DNA of 64,000 nucleotides from UBA6623 sp965238125 (lineage in GTDB: Bacteria > Acidobacteriota > Terriglobia > Bryobacterales > UBA6623), in contig OZ250179.1 of assembly GCA_965238125.1 (NCBI GenBank), positions 3,596,001-3,660,000 on the forward strand, written 5' to 3'. Both the position numbers and the translations under genes were made by a program. A model generated the notes under the pieces. It saw only the letters and a list, made by a program, of their open reading frames with translations, was not told the DNA's origin and made no database searches. Positions 9,222 to 19,127 of the stretch are shown here, in pieces; within the stretch, counting starts at the first letter, position 1; each line of letters starts with the position of its first letter.

Positions 9222-12200
9222 TCAAAAGTATATTTTGAGCGCGAGTTGGATCTGACGTGCGTCAAACGTACCGCCGATCACGCCGAAGCCCGACAGGTTA
9301 CTGGGGTCGAAGCTCAAGCCGGGGTTGTGGAAGTTCGTACGGTTAAACACGTTGAAGAACTCAAATCGCATCTGCGCTGCCCAGCGTTCGGTAATCGGGA
9401 TGTTCTTGTAGAACGAAAAGTCCACGTTGGCGAAGCCGGGACCCTCGATAATGTTACGCCCCGCCGTGCCGTAACACGAGTCGTCGCCGACGAATTGCGG
9501 CAAGTTGGGCAAACCGAAGCCGCCAGGGTCAACCCAGCGCTCCGGCGTGCGGCTGTAGGAGAGCGACCCGAGCACATCCGGACGAGCGCCGGTCCCGCGT
9601 CCCGAGACGTTGCAATGGTCGAAAGGCAGCGTGGAGGTCAAGAACGAACCGCTGCGCAACTGAACGATCGAGTTGATCTGCCAGTCGTTGATGATCTTGT
9701 CGGCGGCCCCGCTCAGCGATTGAATTTTCGGCAGCTTCCAAACCAGGTCGCCGCTGAAGATGTGCGCCCGGTGGAAGTCCGATACGGCGATCGAAGAGCG
9801 CTTGTCGAGCGAGTTCTGCGCCGACGTACCGCCCCATTGCGAGTTCAGATCCATCGACTTCGACCAAGAATAGTTGAGCCGATAGCTCAGCCCCTTGCTG
9901 AAGCGCTTTTCGAGCTTCGTCGTCAACCCGTGGTAGCTCGATACCGCGTCGGACTGATTCTCGCTGAAGGCTCCGGTGTGGTTCGGGAAGGGACGGCGCT
10001 GCTGGATTACCGCTCCGGAAGCGGCGGGTCCGGGCAAGGCGTTGTTGCCGTCGATAAACGACATCAAGCTAGTACCCTTGTTTCCCACATAATTGATCTC
10101 CCACAGCAAATCCTCGGCCAACTGGCGTTGAATGCCGAAGTTCCACTGCTGGGTGTAGGGGAAGCGGTTGTCCCTCCTGGCCGTGTGCTGCGCGGTGGGA
10201 GCGTCGGCTTTCGGCGCTGGAAAGGGGTTGTCCAGCCGCGCGTCGAAGAAGGTCGTATTGACCGTCACGTCCTGCCCCAACGCAAAGGGGTAGTTCCCGC
10301 GCATATGGTTGCCTTCCCAAGCGATGTTCGAACCGTAAAACACCGAGTACCCCCCGCGAATCGTCGTCTTCTCGCCCAGCAGATAAGCGAAGCCGAATCG
10401 CGGCGCCCAGTTGTTCTTGTCGGGCTCAATGAAGGTCTTCGTGGTGTTGGCCGGCTCGCCGGTGATCGGATTGGGGCCCGCCCAAACGAATTTATTGTCG
10501 ATGGCGTCGAACCACGAGGCGTTCGGCGGGTCGTTGCGGCTGCTGAACCAAGCCGTGTACTCATAGCGCATGCCGAGGTTGATCGTGAGGTTGCGGGAGA
10601 TCTTCCAGTCGTCCTGGAAGTAGAAATGGGTCATGTTCTGCTGCATGGCCGCTTCGGTGCAAGAAGAGCACCCCGGAGCTTCCAGAGGTTGAATGCGGCC
10701 CAGGTTCGACGGAGCGCCCAGCAAGAAGCTGGCATAGGAGAACCCGCTGGTTCCCGTCGCGTCTTGCGGGTCGGAAGTCGGCAATCGGTCATGGGTGATA
10801 TTGGCGAACACGCCGTCGTGCAAGATGTGCCGGACCTTCAAATCCGCCCCGATCTTGAGCGTGTGATTCCCCGAAATCTTCGACAACGACGGCAGAAACT
10901 GGTAGGTCCTTTGCGGACCCGAAACGAAAGCCCACAAGCCGGCGCCGGCGAATCCCACCATCGAGAGGTTAATCGGGAAATCAAAATCATCCCTGAAAGT
11001 CGGCGGCAGGTCGGCGACGAGGACGCCGAGATTGAGCGGTTCAGTAAAGCGATGAATATTGTCGGAGTTGTAGCCGAACTTAAACTCGAAGATCGTCGTC
11101 GGGTTGAAAATGTGCGCATCGCTGATCGCCATGTTGCGGAACTTGTTGAACATCTGCACTTCCCGCCCCGGGAACGACCCCGGCACCGTTTGTATATTGT
11201 CCGCCCATGACCAGCGGGCGAAAAACGTGTTGTTATCGCTCACGCTGTGGTCGAGCCGCAGATTAACCTGATCGTCGTCGCGTCTGTCCGACGTGGTGTT
11301 GATGAAGTTCTGCGCCTGGCCGGGAAGGTTGGGCGTGAACGGACCGAAGACGCCGTCTTGCCAGGTCTTCGAGGTCGAGTTGAAGCGCGAACTGGGAATG
11401 GTGTTGTTCGGGAAGCGATCGCGCATCAAACCGTTGGGTCCCTCGACCGTGGTCCCGATGTCGAAAATTTGTCCCAGCGGCGTGCCGTCAACGTTGGTCG
11501 TGAAGACGCCGCCGCGCATATCTTGGGTCGGCACGGTGCTCAGAATCGTGCTTCCGCGGCGAAAACGAAACGACTCCCAGTTGGCGAACCAGAAAGTGCG
11601 GTTCTTGACGAGGGGGCCTCCGATGGCCGCGCCGAACTGATTCCAGCGAAACTCCGACTTCTCGGTCGCGAAGAAAGTTTTCGCGTCGAAATTGTCGTTG
11701 CGGAGGAATTCGAACACAGCGCCGTGAACTTGGTTGGTGCCCGATTTGAGGGCCACGTTGATGTTGGCGCCGGCCGCCTCGCCGTATTCCGCGCTGGTGA
11801 TGTTGGTTTGGACGTTGAACTCTTGAATCGCGTCCAGCGAGGGGCGAATGCCGTAGTGCTTGAAGAACGTCTCATTGTTGTTGACGCCGTCGAGCGTATA
11901 GTTGTTCTGGTCGCTGCGGTTGCCTGTGACGGCGACGGTTTGGCCGCCGATCAAGAAGAATCCGCCCGCGCTGGAGCCGGGCGAAGCGCCGGGCAACAGC
12001 AGGGTGAGCTGCGTGAAGTCGCGGCCGTTCAAGGGTAGCTCGACGACTTTTTCATTCGAGACGACGGTTCCAAGCGTCGCCCGCGTGGTTTCGAGTTGCG
12101 CCACCGCCGCGGCGCTGACTTCGACGGTTTCGACGACCTCGCCGACTTGCATCGCGATCTCGATGCGCACGGATTGGGCTACTTGGATCGTGACGCCGGC

Positions 12201-12497
12201 GGTCACCGACTTCTTAAAGCCCGTGGTTTCGACGGTCAGGTCGTAGGTGCCCGGCAACAGGTTCAAGACGCGGTAGTCGCCGGATTGATTGGTTTCCGCC
12301 GAGGTGACGATGTTCGTGTCCACGTTCATCGCCGTCACGGAAGCTCCTGGAATCACGGCCCCGGTTTCGTCGGTTACGACGCCGACGATCGTGCCGTAGG
12401 TCTGCTGCGCGGACGCCGGGGAAAACATCCCCACCGCTGCGATTAGCAGCGCGATAAGCACTACTGGGATACAGGTTCTTGGTTTCTGAAATTGCAC
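9222..12497 (-). CDS. TonB-dependent receptor, Oar-like, with carboxypeptidase-regulatory N-terminal domain
   Basis: This 1091-residue outer-membrane protein has a signal peptide (residues about 1-30, ending SPASA), a CarboxypepD_reg beta-sandwich (GTIVGVVTDETGAVIPGASV to about residue 115), a plug region containing ELPLNGRDFTQL, and a long beta-barrel ending in an aromatic residue (LALKIYF). This architecture is the large Oar-like family of Acidobacteriota, thought to import oligosaccharides, peptides or similar ligands using TonB energy. The ligand cannot be inferred. A strong ribosome binding site (aaggagga) precedes the ATG. The upstream region carries three 9-bp direct repeats and then an ISKra4-type insertion about 235 bp from the start, so its original upstream context has been altered. 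Confidence 0.92.
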   Translation of the reverse strand: MQFQKPRTCIPVVLIALLIAAVGMFSPASAQQTYGTIVGVVTDETGAVIPGASVTAMNVDTNIVTSAETNQSGDYRVLNLLPGTYDLTVETTGFKKSVTAGVTIQVAQSVRIEIAMQVGEVVETVEVSAAAVAQLETTRATLGTVVSNEKVVELPLNGRDFTQLTLLLPGASPGSSAGGFFLIGGQTVAVTGNRSDQNNYTLDGVNNNETFFKHYGIRPSLDAIQEFNVQTNITSAEYGEAAGANINVALKSGTNQVHGAVFEFLRNDNFDAKTFFATEKSEFRWNQFGAAIGGPLVKNRTFWFANWESFRFRRGSTILSTVPTQDMRGGVFTTNVDGTPLGQIFDIGTTVEGPNGLMRDRFPNNTIPSSRFNSTSKTWQDGVFGPFTPNLPGQAQNFINTTSDRRDDDQVNLRLDHSVSDNNTFFARWSWADNIQTVPGSFPGREVQMFNKFRNMAISDAHIFNPTTIFEFKFGYNSDNIHRFTEPLNLGVLVADLPPTFRDDFDFPINLSMVGFAGAGLWAFVSGPQRTYQFLPSLSKISGNHTLKIGADLKVRHILHDGVFANITHDRLPTSDPQDATGTSGFSYASFLLGAPSNLGRIQPLEAPGCSSCTEAAMQQNMTHFYFQDDWKISRNLTINLGMRYEYTAWFSSRNDPPNASWFDAIDNKFVWAGPNPITGEPANTTKTFIEPDKNNWAPRFGFAYLLGEKTTIRGGYSVFYGSNIAWEGNHMRGNYPFALGQDVTVNTTFFDARLDNPFPAPKADAPTAQHTARRDNRFPYTQQWNFGIQRQLAEDLLWEINYVGNKGTSLMSFIDGNNALPGPAASGAVIQQRRPFPNHTGAFSENQSDAVSSYHGLTTKLEKRFSKGLSYRLNYSWSKSMDLNSQWGGTSAQNSLDKRSSIAVSDFHRAHIFSGDLVWKLPKIQSLSGAADKIINDWQINSIVQLRSGSFLTSTLPFDHCNVSGRGTGARPDVLGSLSYSRTPERWVDPGGFGLPNLPQFVGDDSCYGTAGRNIIEGPGFANVDFSFYKNIPITERWAAQMRFEFFNVFNRTNFHNPGLSFDPSNLSGFGVIGGTFDARQIQLALKIYF

Positions 12498-12618
12498 GGA
12501 AATCCTCCTTGCTCTCGACAGGGTTCAGATCGAATATTTCGTTAGGTTCACCTCAACCAACAGAAAACGCTAACGGCATCTCTTGTACCACAATGGGAAG
12601 TCCGCAGTCAACCATCAC

Positions 12619-12645
12619 ATTGTCCGTATTGTCCGTATTGTCCGC
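12619..12645. repeat. Three tandem 9-bp repeats upstream of the TonB receptor
   Basis: The unit attgtccgt occurs three times in a row (the third ends in c), 122-148 bases upstream of the receptor start codon. It could be a set of operator half-sites or simply a microsatellite. Confidence 0.6.
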
Positions 12646-12732
12646 GAGGTTACTTCTTGTCTTGGGGGCGGTTGTTTCACGTTGTTCAAGCTCCGTCAGC
12701 CGCGACCGGGCATGTGCCGCGACGAGGCGTGT

Positions 12733-14565
12733 GGGTGTGCGACATAAATGTGGGAAATCAAGCGGCGCGGGCACGGGCCTCCCAGTAATCCTCGAACCTT
12801 CCGCTCAGCCGACAGCAGCGCAACGCGATGATGGCGTTGGCGCCGCGCACCGTCCAGAACATGCCGGAGCGCTTTAACCGCGCGCCGATCACCTTCTTGC
12901 AGCCCGCCTCGACCACTCCCGAGCCGACAAACAATCCCTGGCGGCGAAACTCGGGATACCGCATCCGCTCGGCGTTGCGCTCGAAGTAGTCCGCCTCGTT
13001 GGCGAGCAAATGGGCCGACTCCTGATTCGGCGTGGAGAACCCGCGTAAGACTTTCACCAACGCCTTGATCTTGCCTTGTTCGAGCTTGTGCAACAACCGC
13101 GCGGCCCAACGTTTCCGCCGGCGCTCATCGCTCGGGAACAGTTTCGCCGACAACTCCCACAGATGCTGCCGCGCATGGTAAAGGTCGACGATCTCGACGG
13201 CGCCGGGGAAGTGCTGATGTGCCAGGTTCCAGATCCAGGGCGCGCCGTCGCCGAGAATGACTTTCTTGCGAGCACGGCTCCAGCCCCGCCGCCAAGCTTC
13301 CGTATACAGCCGCAAGCCGATCGCCTCGGCTCCCTCGATCGCCGCGCTGTAACTGGTCGAGTTCTCGTCGCGCCGCAGCCGGCCTTGTTCGTCGGTGGTG
13401 GTTTGGGTGAAGACGCAGCCGAGTTTGACCTCGCGGGTGCGGGCCGGCCGCCCCGCGGTTTTTCCGACACGGCCGGCGGTCTCGGCGGCCACGACGGGAA
13501 TGCCCGTGCCGTCCATTTCGATGTAGAGCAGGGGCACGGCGGGGGCGGCGACGTGCGGCAAGTCGAGTTGCTTGGCGCGTTGGATCGCCACTTGCTCGCG
13601 GGCTTCGATGTCGGCGCCGAGGGCCTCGGCATGGCGTTCGACGGACTTGGCGGTAACGTCGAGACCGGCCAAGACGTCGAGTTGTTCACGGCCTTGCTCG
13701 AAAGAAGTTTCGCTGCCCACCAGCGCCATCATGCGGCGCACGCCGGGCGAGCAGGCGGTGCCTTCGATGTCGAGTTCGCGGTCGCGCGGGCTTTGTCCCC
13801 GGCGGCATGTCGAGCAGAGGTAGTAGGCGCGCTCGAAACGCACCTCGCCCACCACGGTGGTAAGTTGTTTGGGGCGAGTATCGCGGTAGCAAGCTTGTTG
13901 ACCGCAGGGGCAGGGGATTCGGGACGGCACGGTCTCGGAGGACGACAGTAACTTGCTCAGCAGCGTGGTCCCGGCGCGATGCATGGTGCCGCGAACCGCC
14001 GTCTCGACGGCTTCGAGATCGAGGGGGTCGCCGCGGCGTTGGCCGCGGAAGATGACCCCGAGCAGCTGCGTCACTTCTTGGGCGACTTCGTGGCGGATGG
14101 TTTCGGCCGTTTTTTTTCCTGGGGCTTCGGGGTGTCTGCGGCGGGTCGCAGACGGCAAATGCTTTCGTTGACATCGAGCAATTGCCGGCTGAGTTGTTGG
14201 AAGCGATGAAACTCGGCCACCTGGCGTTCGGCCTTGCGGCGATCCGCGGGCGAAGAGTAAGGTCTCAGTCACGGTCTTGCCGCTCACTTTTTTGGTGAGG
14301 CGGAAATGCGGACCATGGGGCGGTTGGTCGGGTTGGTGGCAGCGGCAATTCGGTTTGCCGCAGCGGCCGCGGGTGGCGGTAATCGAGCCGCTGCGAAAGT
14401 CTCCTAAGTGGAGGATCTCGGAGAGAATCGCGGCACGTTGTCGTTCGAGGGCAGCGAGAGATTGGGGCACGGGGCACCTCCTTATTACCTAGCGTATACA
14501 TACGCAAGGAAAAACGCCACAAAAAAAGACAACCCCACAAGCTCCCACATTTATGTCGCGCACCC
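12733..14565 (-). mobile_element. Complete ISKra4-type insertion sequence
   Basis: The element is 1833 bp. Its ends are 23-bp inverted repeats, 12733-12755 and 14543-14565, matching at 22 of 23 positions and sharing the core gcgacataaatgtggga. A perfect 9-bp direct repeat, gaggcgtgt, flanks it at 12724-12732 and 14566-14574, which is a target-site duplication. One transposase gene fills the element. The intact duplication and near-perfect ends point to a recent insertion between the TonB receptor and the cytochrome gene at 14646. Confidence 0.9.
12758..14470 (-). CDS. ISKra4-family transposase fused to a DUF6788-like N-terminal region
   Basis: The 570-residue frame starts at a GTG with an excellent ribosome binding site (aaggaggt). 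Residues 1-75 are a DUF6788-like zinc-knuckle region (RGRCGKPNCRCHQPDQPPHG). From about residue 125 it is an ISKra4-type transposase with a CxxC pair (YLCSTCRRGQSPRDRELDIE), IEMDGTGIPVV, VILGDGAPWIW and IVDLYHARQHLW. Residues about 75-122 look like nonsense, whereas the neighbouring frame there reads ADRRKAERQVAEFHRFQQL. A +1 change near 14250 followed by a return at an A8 run (14110-14117) explains this. The original element may have used -1 slippage at A8. The catalytic part looks whole, so activity is possible. Confidence 0.88.
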   Translation of the reverse strand: MPQSLAALERQRAAILSEILHLGDFRSGSITATRGRCGKPNCRCHQPDQPPHGPHFRLTKKVSGKTVTETLLFARGSPQGRTPGGRVSSLPTTQPAIARCQRKHLPSATRRRHPEAPGKKTAETIRHEVAQEVTQLLGVIFRGQRRGDPLDLEAVETAVRGTMHRAGTTLLSKLLSSSETVPSRIPCPCGQQACYRDTRPKQLTTVVGEVRFERAYYLCSTCRRGQSPRDRELDIEGTACSPGVRRMMALVGSETSFEQGREQLDVLAGLDVTAKSVERHAEALGADIEAREQVAIQRAKQLDLPHVAAPAVPLLYIEMDGTGIPVVAAETAGRVGKTAGRPARTREVKLGCVFTQTTTDEQGRLRRDENSTSYSAAIEGAEAIGLRLYTEAWRRGWSRARKKVILGDGAPWIWNLAHQHFPGAVEIVDLYHARQHLWELSAKLFPSDERRRKRWAARLLHKLEQGKIKALVKVLRGFSTPNQESAHLLANEADYFERNAERMRYPEFRRQGLFVGSGVVEAGCKKVIGARLKRSGMFWTVRGANAIIALRCCRLSGRFEDYWEARARAA

Positions 14566-14645
14566 GAGGCGTGTTCAGTACGTTGAGCGGTTCCGTTTTG
14601 TGATAGACTTCAACCGGAGAAGGTTCGCTTTCCTGGAGTCGTCTC

Positions 14646-17615
14646 ATGTGCGCCGACCCCCGTTTCCCGACCGGCGGTTTCGCGTTGCTTCGCAACGTGT
14701 GCGCGGCGGTTTTGTTCATTGCTCCCGCGTATCTCGCCGCCCAAGCCCCCTCGGCGCCCCGCTTCGAACCCGACATCGCGCCGATTCTGATCGAGAATTG
14801 CGTCGTCTGCCACGGTGAGAGCTCGCCGCAAGCCGAGCTCGACGTGCGCACCCGCGAGACTCTGCTTGCCGGAGGAAAATCCGGGCCGGCACTGGTTCCG
14901 GGGAACCCTGTTGAAAGCTTGTTGTTGCAGAAAACCGCTTCCGGCGCGATGCCGATGGGCGACAAGAAATTGGCGCCCGGCGATGTCAACTTGATTCGCC
15001 GCTGGATCGAGAGCGGTGCGCTCTTGGCAGGTGAAGGCGTGGCTGCGGTGGGCGGCGGCGCCCACGAGGTGGTCAACCCGCGTGAGATCCTCGTGACCAC
15101 GATCAATATCAAGTGCCTGCTGTGCCACGGACGCCGCCGTCAAGAAGGCGGCCTCGATCTGCGCACGCGCGCGTCGGCGCTGAAGGGCGGCGTAACGGGC
15201 CCGGCTATCGTACCCGGCGATCCCGACGGAAGCCTGATGATCAAGCGCATCGCCGCCGAGGAGATGCCTCCCGAGGAGCATCAAGCGCGGCTTTCCTACC
15301 GCCCGGTCACCTCGGGGGAACTCGAAAATCTGCGCCGGTGGATCGCCGAGGGTGCGCCATGGGACGACGAAAAACCGGCCGCGGTCGACCCCGCCGCCGA
15401 TCCGATGGTCAGCGACGAAGATCGCGGGTTCTGGTCTTTCCAACCGCCGCGGCGGTCGGCGCCGCCTTCGGTGCGCGACCGCGACCGCGTTCGCCAACCG
15501 ATCGACGCCTTCTTGCTCGCAAAGCTCGAGGGAAAGGGCCTGACCTTTTCACCCGACGCCGATCGGCTTACATTGATGCGGCGAGCCTACTTCGACGTGA
15601 TTGGGCTACCGCCCTCGCCCGAGGAAGTCGAAGCCTACTTGGCGGACGAAAGTCCGGACAGCTATGAACGGCTGATCGATCGTCTGCTCGAGTCGCCGCG
15701 CTACGGCGAACACTGGGGAAAACGCTGGCTCGACGCGGCGGGCTACGCCGACTCGGAAGGCCAAGTGGACTTCGACGCGGTTCGCCCCCACGCCTGGCGC
15801 TATCGCGATTGGGTTATTCGAGCCCTCAACGCCGACAAGCCCTACGACCGCTTCCTGGTCGAACAGATCGCCGGTGATGAATTGTTCAACTACAAGAAAA
15901 AGCCGCTGCCGCTCGACCGCGAGGACAGCGAAAGGCTCACAGCCACCGGGTTCCTGCGAATGGGGCCCGACGGCACCTACAGCGTCTCGCAGGGCTTCGT
16001 TACCGAGCGGCTCACTGTCGTAGCGGACCAGCTTCAGATCTTGACCTCAACGGTTATGGGTTTGACCATCGGTTGCGCCCGCTGCCACGACCACAAATAC
16101 GATCCCATCCCGCAACGCGACTACTACCGGCTGAGCGCCATCCTGCGAAGCGCCTACGACCCCTATGATTGGCTCTCCCCGAACGAAGCCGACATCGGCC
16201 CTGACGCGGATTGGAACGAGACGAACAGCCGCCTGCTGCTGGGCGCCCCGGCTAAAGAAGTGGAAGAAGCCGCGCGGCACAACGTACCCATCGAGGCGGA
16301 GGTGGCGCGGCTGGCAGGCGAGCTGGGGGCGTTGCCCGCTCCGATGCGCAAGAAACTTCTCAAAGAAAAGGAACCCGGCGTGCCCGAGGCCGTGCGGGTC
16401 GAGGTCCGCAAGGTCTTGGGCAAGACGCTGATCGAGGACCTTGCCGCAGCGGCCGAGAAGGGGACCGACATCGGGGAAGACAACCAAGTTTCGACCTCGA
16501 CGGCTTTCTCACTGCTTGAATCTTTCGTCAAGGCGAAGATGAGTCTTCGCACCAAGCCGCAAGTCCGCGCGCTGTTCGACATGGGAGGAGACCCCACTCC
16601 GGTCCACATTCTGTATCGCGGCGAACACCGCAATCCCGGGCCGCCTGTTAACCCCGGCGTGCCGTCGGTGCTCAGCGTCGGCCTTGAACCCTACAGCCTG
16701 GAGCCGCTCGATTGGTCGAGCGGACGGCGATTGGCGTTGGCGAAATGGTTGGTCCAGCCGAATCACCCCTTGACGGCGAGAGTGATGGTCAATCGCGTTT
16801 GGCAACATTACTTCGACCGCGGGATAGTGCGGAGCGAGGCCAACTTCGGCCGCACCGGGTCTCCGCCGACGCACCCGGAGTTGCTGGACTGGCTGGCCGT
16901 GGAATTTGTCGAGCGCGGCTGGAGCCTCAAGACCCTACATCGGCTGATCCTGACCTCGACCGCCTACCGTCAGAGTTCCCCGTTCGACGAGACCAAGCAC
17001 GCGGCGGACCTCGATAACGTTCTGCTCTCTCGGTTCCCACTGCGGCGACTCGACGCCGATGCGATCCGCGACGCGGTACTCAAAGCGTCCGAGCGGCTCG
17101 ACCCGAAGCCCTTCGGCCCGGCCGACGAGATCGAAGTCAAGCCCGATGGAGAAATCGTCGCCAAGGATTCGCCGCAAGGGCAACGCCGCGGCATCTATTT
17201 GCAGCAGCGACGGTCGAAACCATTGACCATGTTCGAGGCATTCGACGCGCCGCAACTCAAGCCCAACTGCCTGCGTAGGACGAAGTCGACGGTGGCGTCC
17301 CAGGCGCTCCAGATGATGAATAGCGAGATCCTCCGCACCAACTCACGCTACCTGGCTGGGCGCATTATCGATGCGGTTGGTGACGACCCGACTGCGTTGG
17401 TCGAACGGGTCTACTTGACGGCGCTGAGCCGCCCGCCGTCCGCTGAAGAGCGGACCGACGGCGTTTCCACGTTAACCGAAATAACCAAGGCCTGGGGACG
17501 CCGGCTGGAAGAGCACGTTCCGATGGAACCAAAGCGGATGAAGGCCCGTTGGCTTGCGTTGGCGGCGTTGTGCCATACGGTGCTCAATTCGGCCGAGTTT
17601 CTCTACATTGATTGA
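14646..17615 (+). CDS. PSCyt1-PSCyt2(DUF1549)-PSD1(DUF1553) cytochrome c-like protein
   Basis: This 989-residue secreted protein begins with a signal peptide (about residues 10-34). Two planctomycete-type cytochrome c domains follow, with haem motifs CVVCH (Cys52, Cys55, His56) and CLLCH (Cys157, Cys160, His161). Next come DUF1549 (about 270-480, with GCARCHDHKYDPI as a further CxxCH) and DUF1553 (about 710-960). Such proteins are common in Planctomycetes and Acidobacteriota and are proposed to act in polymer breakdown or extracytoplasmic electron transfer; no reaction is proven. The DUF1501 gene follows 21 bases later, the standard pairing for the family. The fresh ISKra4-type element ends 81 bp upstream and probably displaced the native promoter. 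Confidence 0.92.
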   Translation: MCADPRFPTGGFALLRNVCAAVLFIAPAYLAAQAPSAPRFEPDIAPILIENCVVCHGESSPQAELDVRTRETLLAGGKSGPALVPGNPVESLLLQKTASGAMPMGDKKLAPGDVNLIRRWIESGALLAGEGVAAVGGGAHEVVNPREILVTTINIKCLLCHGRRRQEGGLDLRTRASALKGGVTGPAIVPGDPDGSLMIKRIAAEEMPPEEHQARLSYRPVTSGELENLRRWIAEGAPWDDEKPAAVDPAADPMVSDEDRGFWSFQPPRRSAPPSVRDRDRVRQPIDAFLLAKLEGKGLTFSPDADRLTLMRRAYFDVIGLPPSPEEVEAYLADESPDSYERLIDRLLESPRYGEHWGKRWLDAAGYADSEGQVDFDAVRPHAWRYRDWVIRALNADKPYDRFLVEQIAGDELFNYKKKPLPLDREDSERLTATGFLRMGPDGTYSVSQGFVTERLTVVADQLQILTSTVMGLTIGCARCHDHKYDPIPQRDYYRLSAILRSAYDPYDWLSPNEADIGPDADWNETNSRLLLGAPAKEVEEAARHNVPIEAEVARLAGELGALPAPMRKKLLKEKEPGVPEAVRVEVRKVLGKTLIEDLAAAAEKGTDIGEDNQVSTSTAFSLLESFVKAKMSLRTKPQVRALFDMGGDPTPVHILYRGEHRNPGPPVNPGVPSVLSVGLEPYSLEPLDWSSGRRLALAKWLVQPNHPLTARVMVNRVWQHYFDRGIVRSEANFGRTGSPPTHPELLDWLAVEFVERGWSLKTLHRLILTSTAYRQSSPFDETKHAADLDNVLLSRFPLRRLDADAIRDAVLKASERLDPKPFGPADEIEVKPDGEIVAKDSPQGQRRGIYLQQRRSKPLTMFEAFDAPQLKPNCLRRTKSTVASQALQMMNSEILRTNSRYLAGRIIDAVGDDPTALVERVYLTALSRPPSAEERTDGVSTLTEITKAWGRRLEEHVPMEPKRMKARWLALAALCHTVLNSAEFLYID

Positions 17616-17642
17616 AACGGGACTGACGCGAGGAGAGTGAGC

Positions 17643-19127
17643 ATGCCGGCTCCCAACGAATGTCGAGAGGGCTCAGCGCGGGGAGCGACCCATCCGACGC
17701 GCCGCGATTTCTTTTCACGGGTCGGCGACGGGCTGCACGGTGCCGCGCTGGCGTCGTTGCTCGGCCGAGACTTATTGTCCCCGCAAGCGGCGGCTGCGGC
17801 GACCGGCGATCGCCGCGTCTACGACCTCAAAGAGCGCCAACCGCACTTCGAGCCCAAGGCGAAATCCGTCATTCAGTTCTTCATGAACGGCGGACCGAGC
17901 CAAGTTGATTTGTTCGATCCCAAACCGGCTCTCGCAAAATACGAGGGTCAGCCCCCGGGTCGCGACCTGGCCAACGATATAGAGTTCATCAACGAAGCCG
18001 GTGGTTTCATGCCCTCTCCTTACCGCTTTGCCAAGCAAGGTCAATCGGGGATGGAGATCTCCGAGATCCTGCCGCATCTCTCCGAGCATGTCGACGACAT
18101 CGCCCTCGTCCGCTCGATGTTCACAACACACTTCAACCATGAACCGGCGATTTTCATCATGCAGGGCGGCAGGCAGTTTTCCGACCGGCCGGCGGTCGGC
18201 TCCTGGATTGTCTATGGGCTGGGTTCCGAGAATCAAAATCTGCCCGCCTATGTTGTGCTGGACGACCCCAAAGGTCTGCCGGTCAACCACCTGCAGAACT
18301 GGCAGTCAGGCTGGCTGCCCCCGGTCTACCAGGGGACTCGTGTCCGCTCCGAGGGATCTCCTGTGCTGAATTTGAAAGCCAAGCAGGAGTATCCCGCGCC
18401 GGTCTTGGACCTGGTCCGCTCCTTGCTGGCGCGCATGGACCGCGCTCACCGCGATCGCCGACCCGGTCAACCCGAACTCGAAGCCCGCCTCATGAACTAC
18501 GAGCTGGCCGCGCGTATGCAGCTGACGGCGAACGACGCCCTTGACGTGATGCAGGAAAGCGAAGCGACGCGGGAAATGTACGGACTCAACACCGAGCAGA
18601 CGGCGTCCTACGGCAAGCGTTGTTTGATGGCGCGCCGACTGGTCGAGCGCGGCGTCCGGCTGATACAGATCTACATCGAGGGCCAAATCTGGGACAACCA
18701 CTCCGATCTCGACAAGTCGCTCCGCTATGCCTGCGGCAAGACGGATCAGCCCATCGCGGCGCTCATCAAGGATCTCAAACGCACAGGCCTGTTCGATCAA
18801 ACGCTGCTTGTCTGGGGAGGCGAGTTCGGCCGGCTTCCGCTGGCACAAAGCCGCGAGGTGGGCGTGGCGGGCCGCGACCACGGCCCGACCGGTTTCACCG
18901 TCTGGTTGGCCGGAGCGGGCGTCAAGGGCGGCGTCGTTCACGGGGCCACCGACGAAATCGGCTACAAGGCCGTCGAGAACCGTGTGAGCGTCCACGACCT
19001 TCACGCGACAATCCTTCATCAGATCGGCATGAACCACCGCGATCTGGTCTACTCGCACGACGGGCGCAACGAGCGCCTCACCGACGAGTTCCCCGCCCGC
19101 GTCGTGACCGAGATTCTCAACTCGTAA
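17643..19127 (+). CDS. DUF1501 family protein, Tat-type signal
   Basis: The 494-residue protein starts at the ATG at 17643 (gaggag about 9 bases upstream; a GTG at 17637 is too close to it). The N terminus has a twin-arginine motif (TRRDFFSRVGDGLHGAALAS). The rest is DUF1501, an alkaline-phosphatase/sulfatase-like fold: FFMNGGPSQVDLFDPKPAL, VWGGEFGRLP and GRDHGPTGF are family signatures. It is the normal partner of the PSCyt gene just upstream and is almost certainly co-transcribed and exported. The catalytic activity of DUF1501 proteins is not established. A short palindrome (gaggcaagtgcctc) lies at the stop codon, without a T tract. Confidence 0.9.
   Translation: MPAPNECREGSARGATHPTRRDFFSRVGDGLHGAALASLLGRDLLSPQAAAAATGDRRVYDLKERQPHFEPKAKSVIQFFMNGGPSQVDLFDPKPALAKYEGQPPGRDLANDIEFINEAGGFMPSPYRFAKQGQSGMEISEILPHLSEHVDDIALVRSMFTTHFNHEPAIFIMQGGRQFSDRPAVGSWIVYGLGSENQNLPAYVVLDDPKGLPVNHLQNWQSGWLPPVYQGTRVRSEGSPVLNLKAKQEYPAPVLDLVRSLLARMDRAHRDRRPGQPELEARLMNYELAARMQLTANDALDVMQESEATREMYGLNTEQTASYGKRCLMARRLVERGVRLIQIYIEGQIWDNHSDLDKSLRYACGKTDQPIAALIKDLKRTGLFDQTLLVWGGEFGRLPLAQSREVGVAGRDHGPTGFTVWLAGAGVKGGVVHGATDEIGYKAVENRVSVHDLHATILHQIGMNHRDLVYSHDGRNERLTDEFPARVVTEILNS

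Noticed and set aside
9246..11210. Long plus-strand frame antisense to the TonB receptor
   Set aside because: It is a GC-rich shadow of the receptor: composition is Arg/Val-rich without domains, and the receptor frame has full domain support.
12553..12774. A minus-strand frame with NTDNTDN-like repeats near 12620
   Set aside because: The repeats come from the three 9-bp direct repeats upstream of the TonB gene. There is no ribosome site, and the frame crosses the ISKra4-type end.
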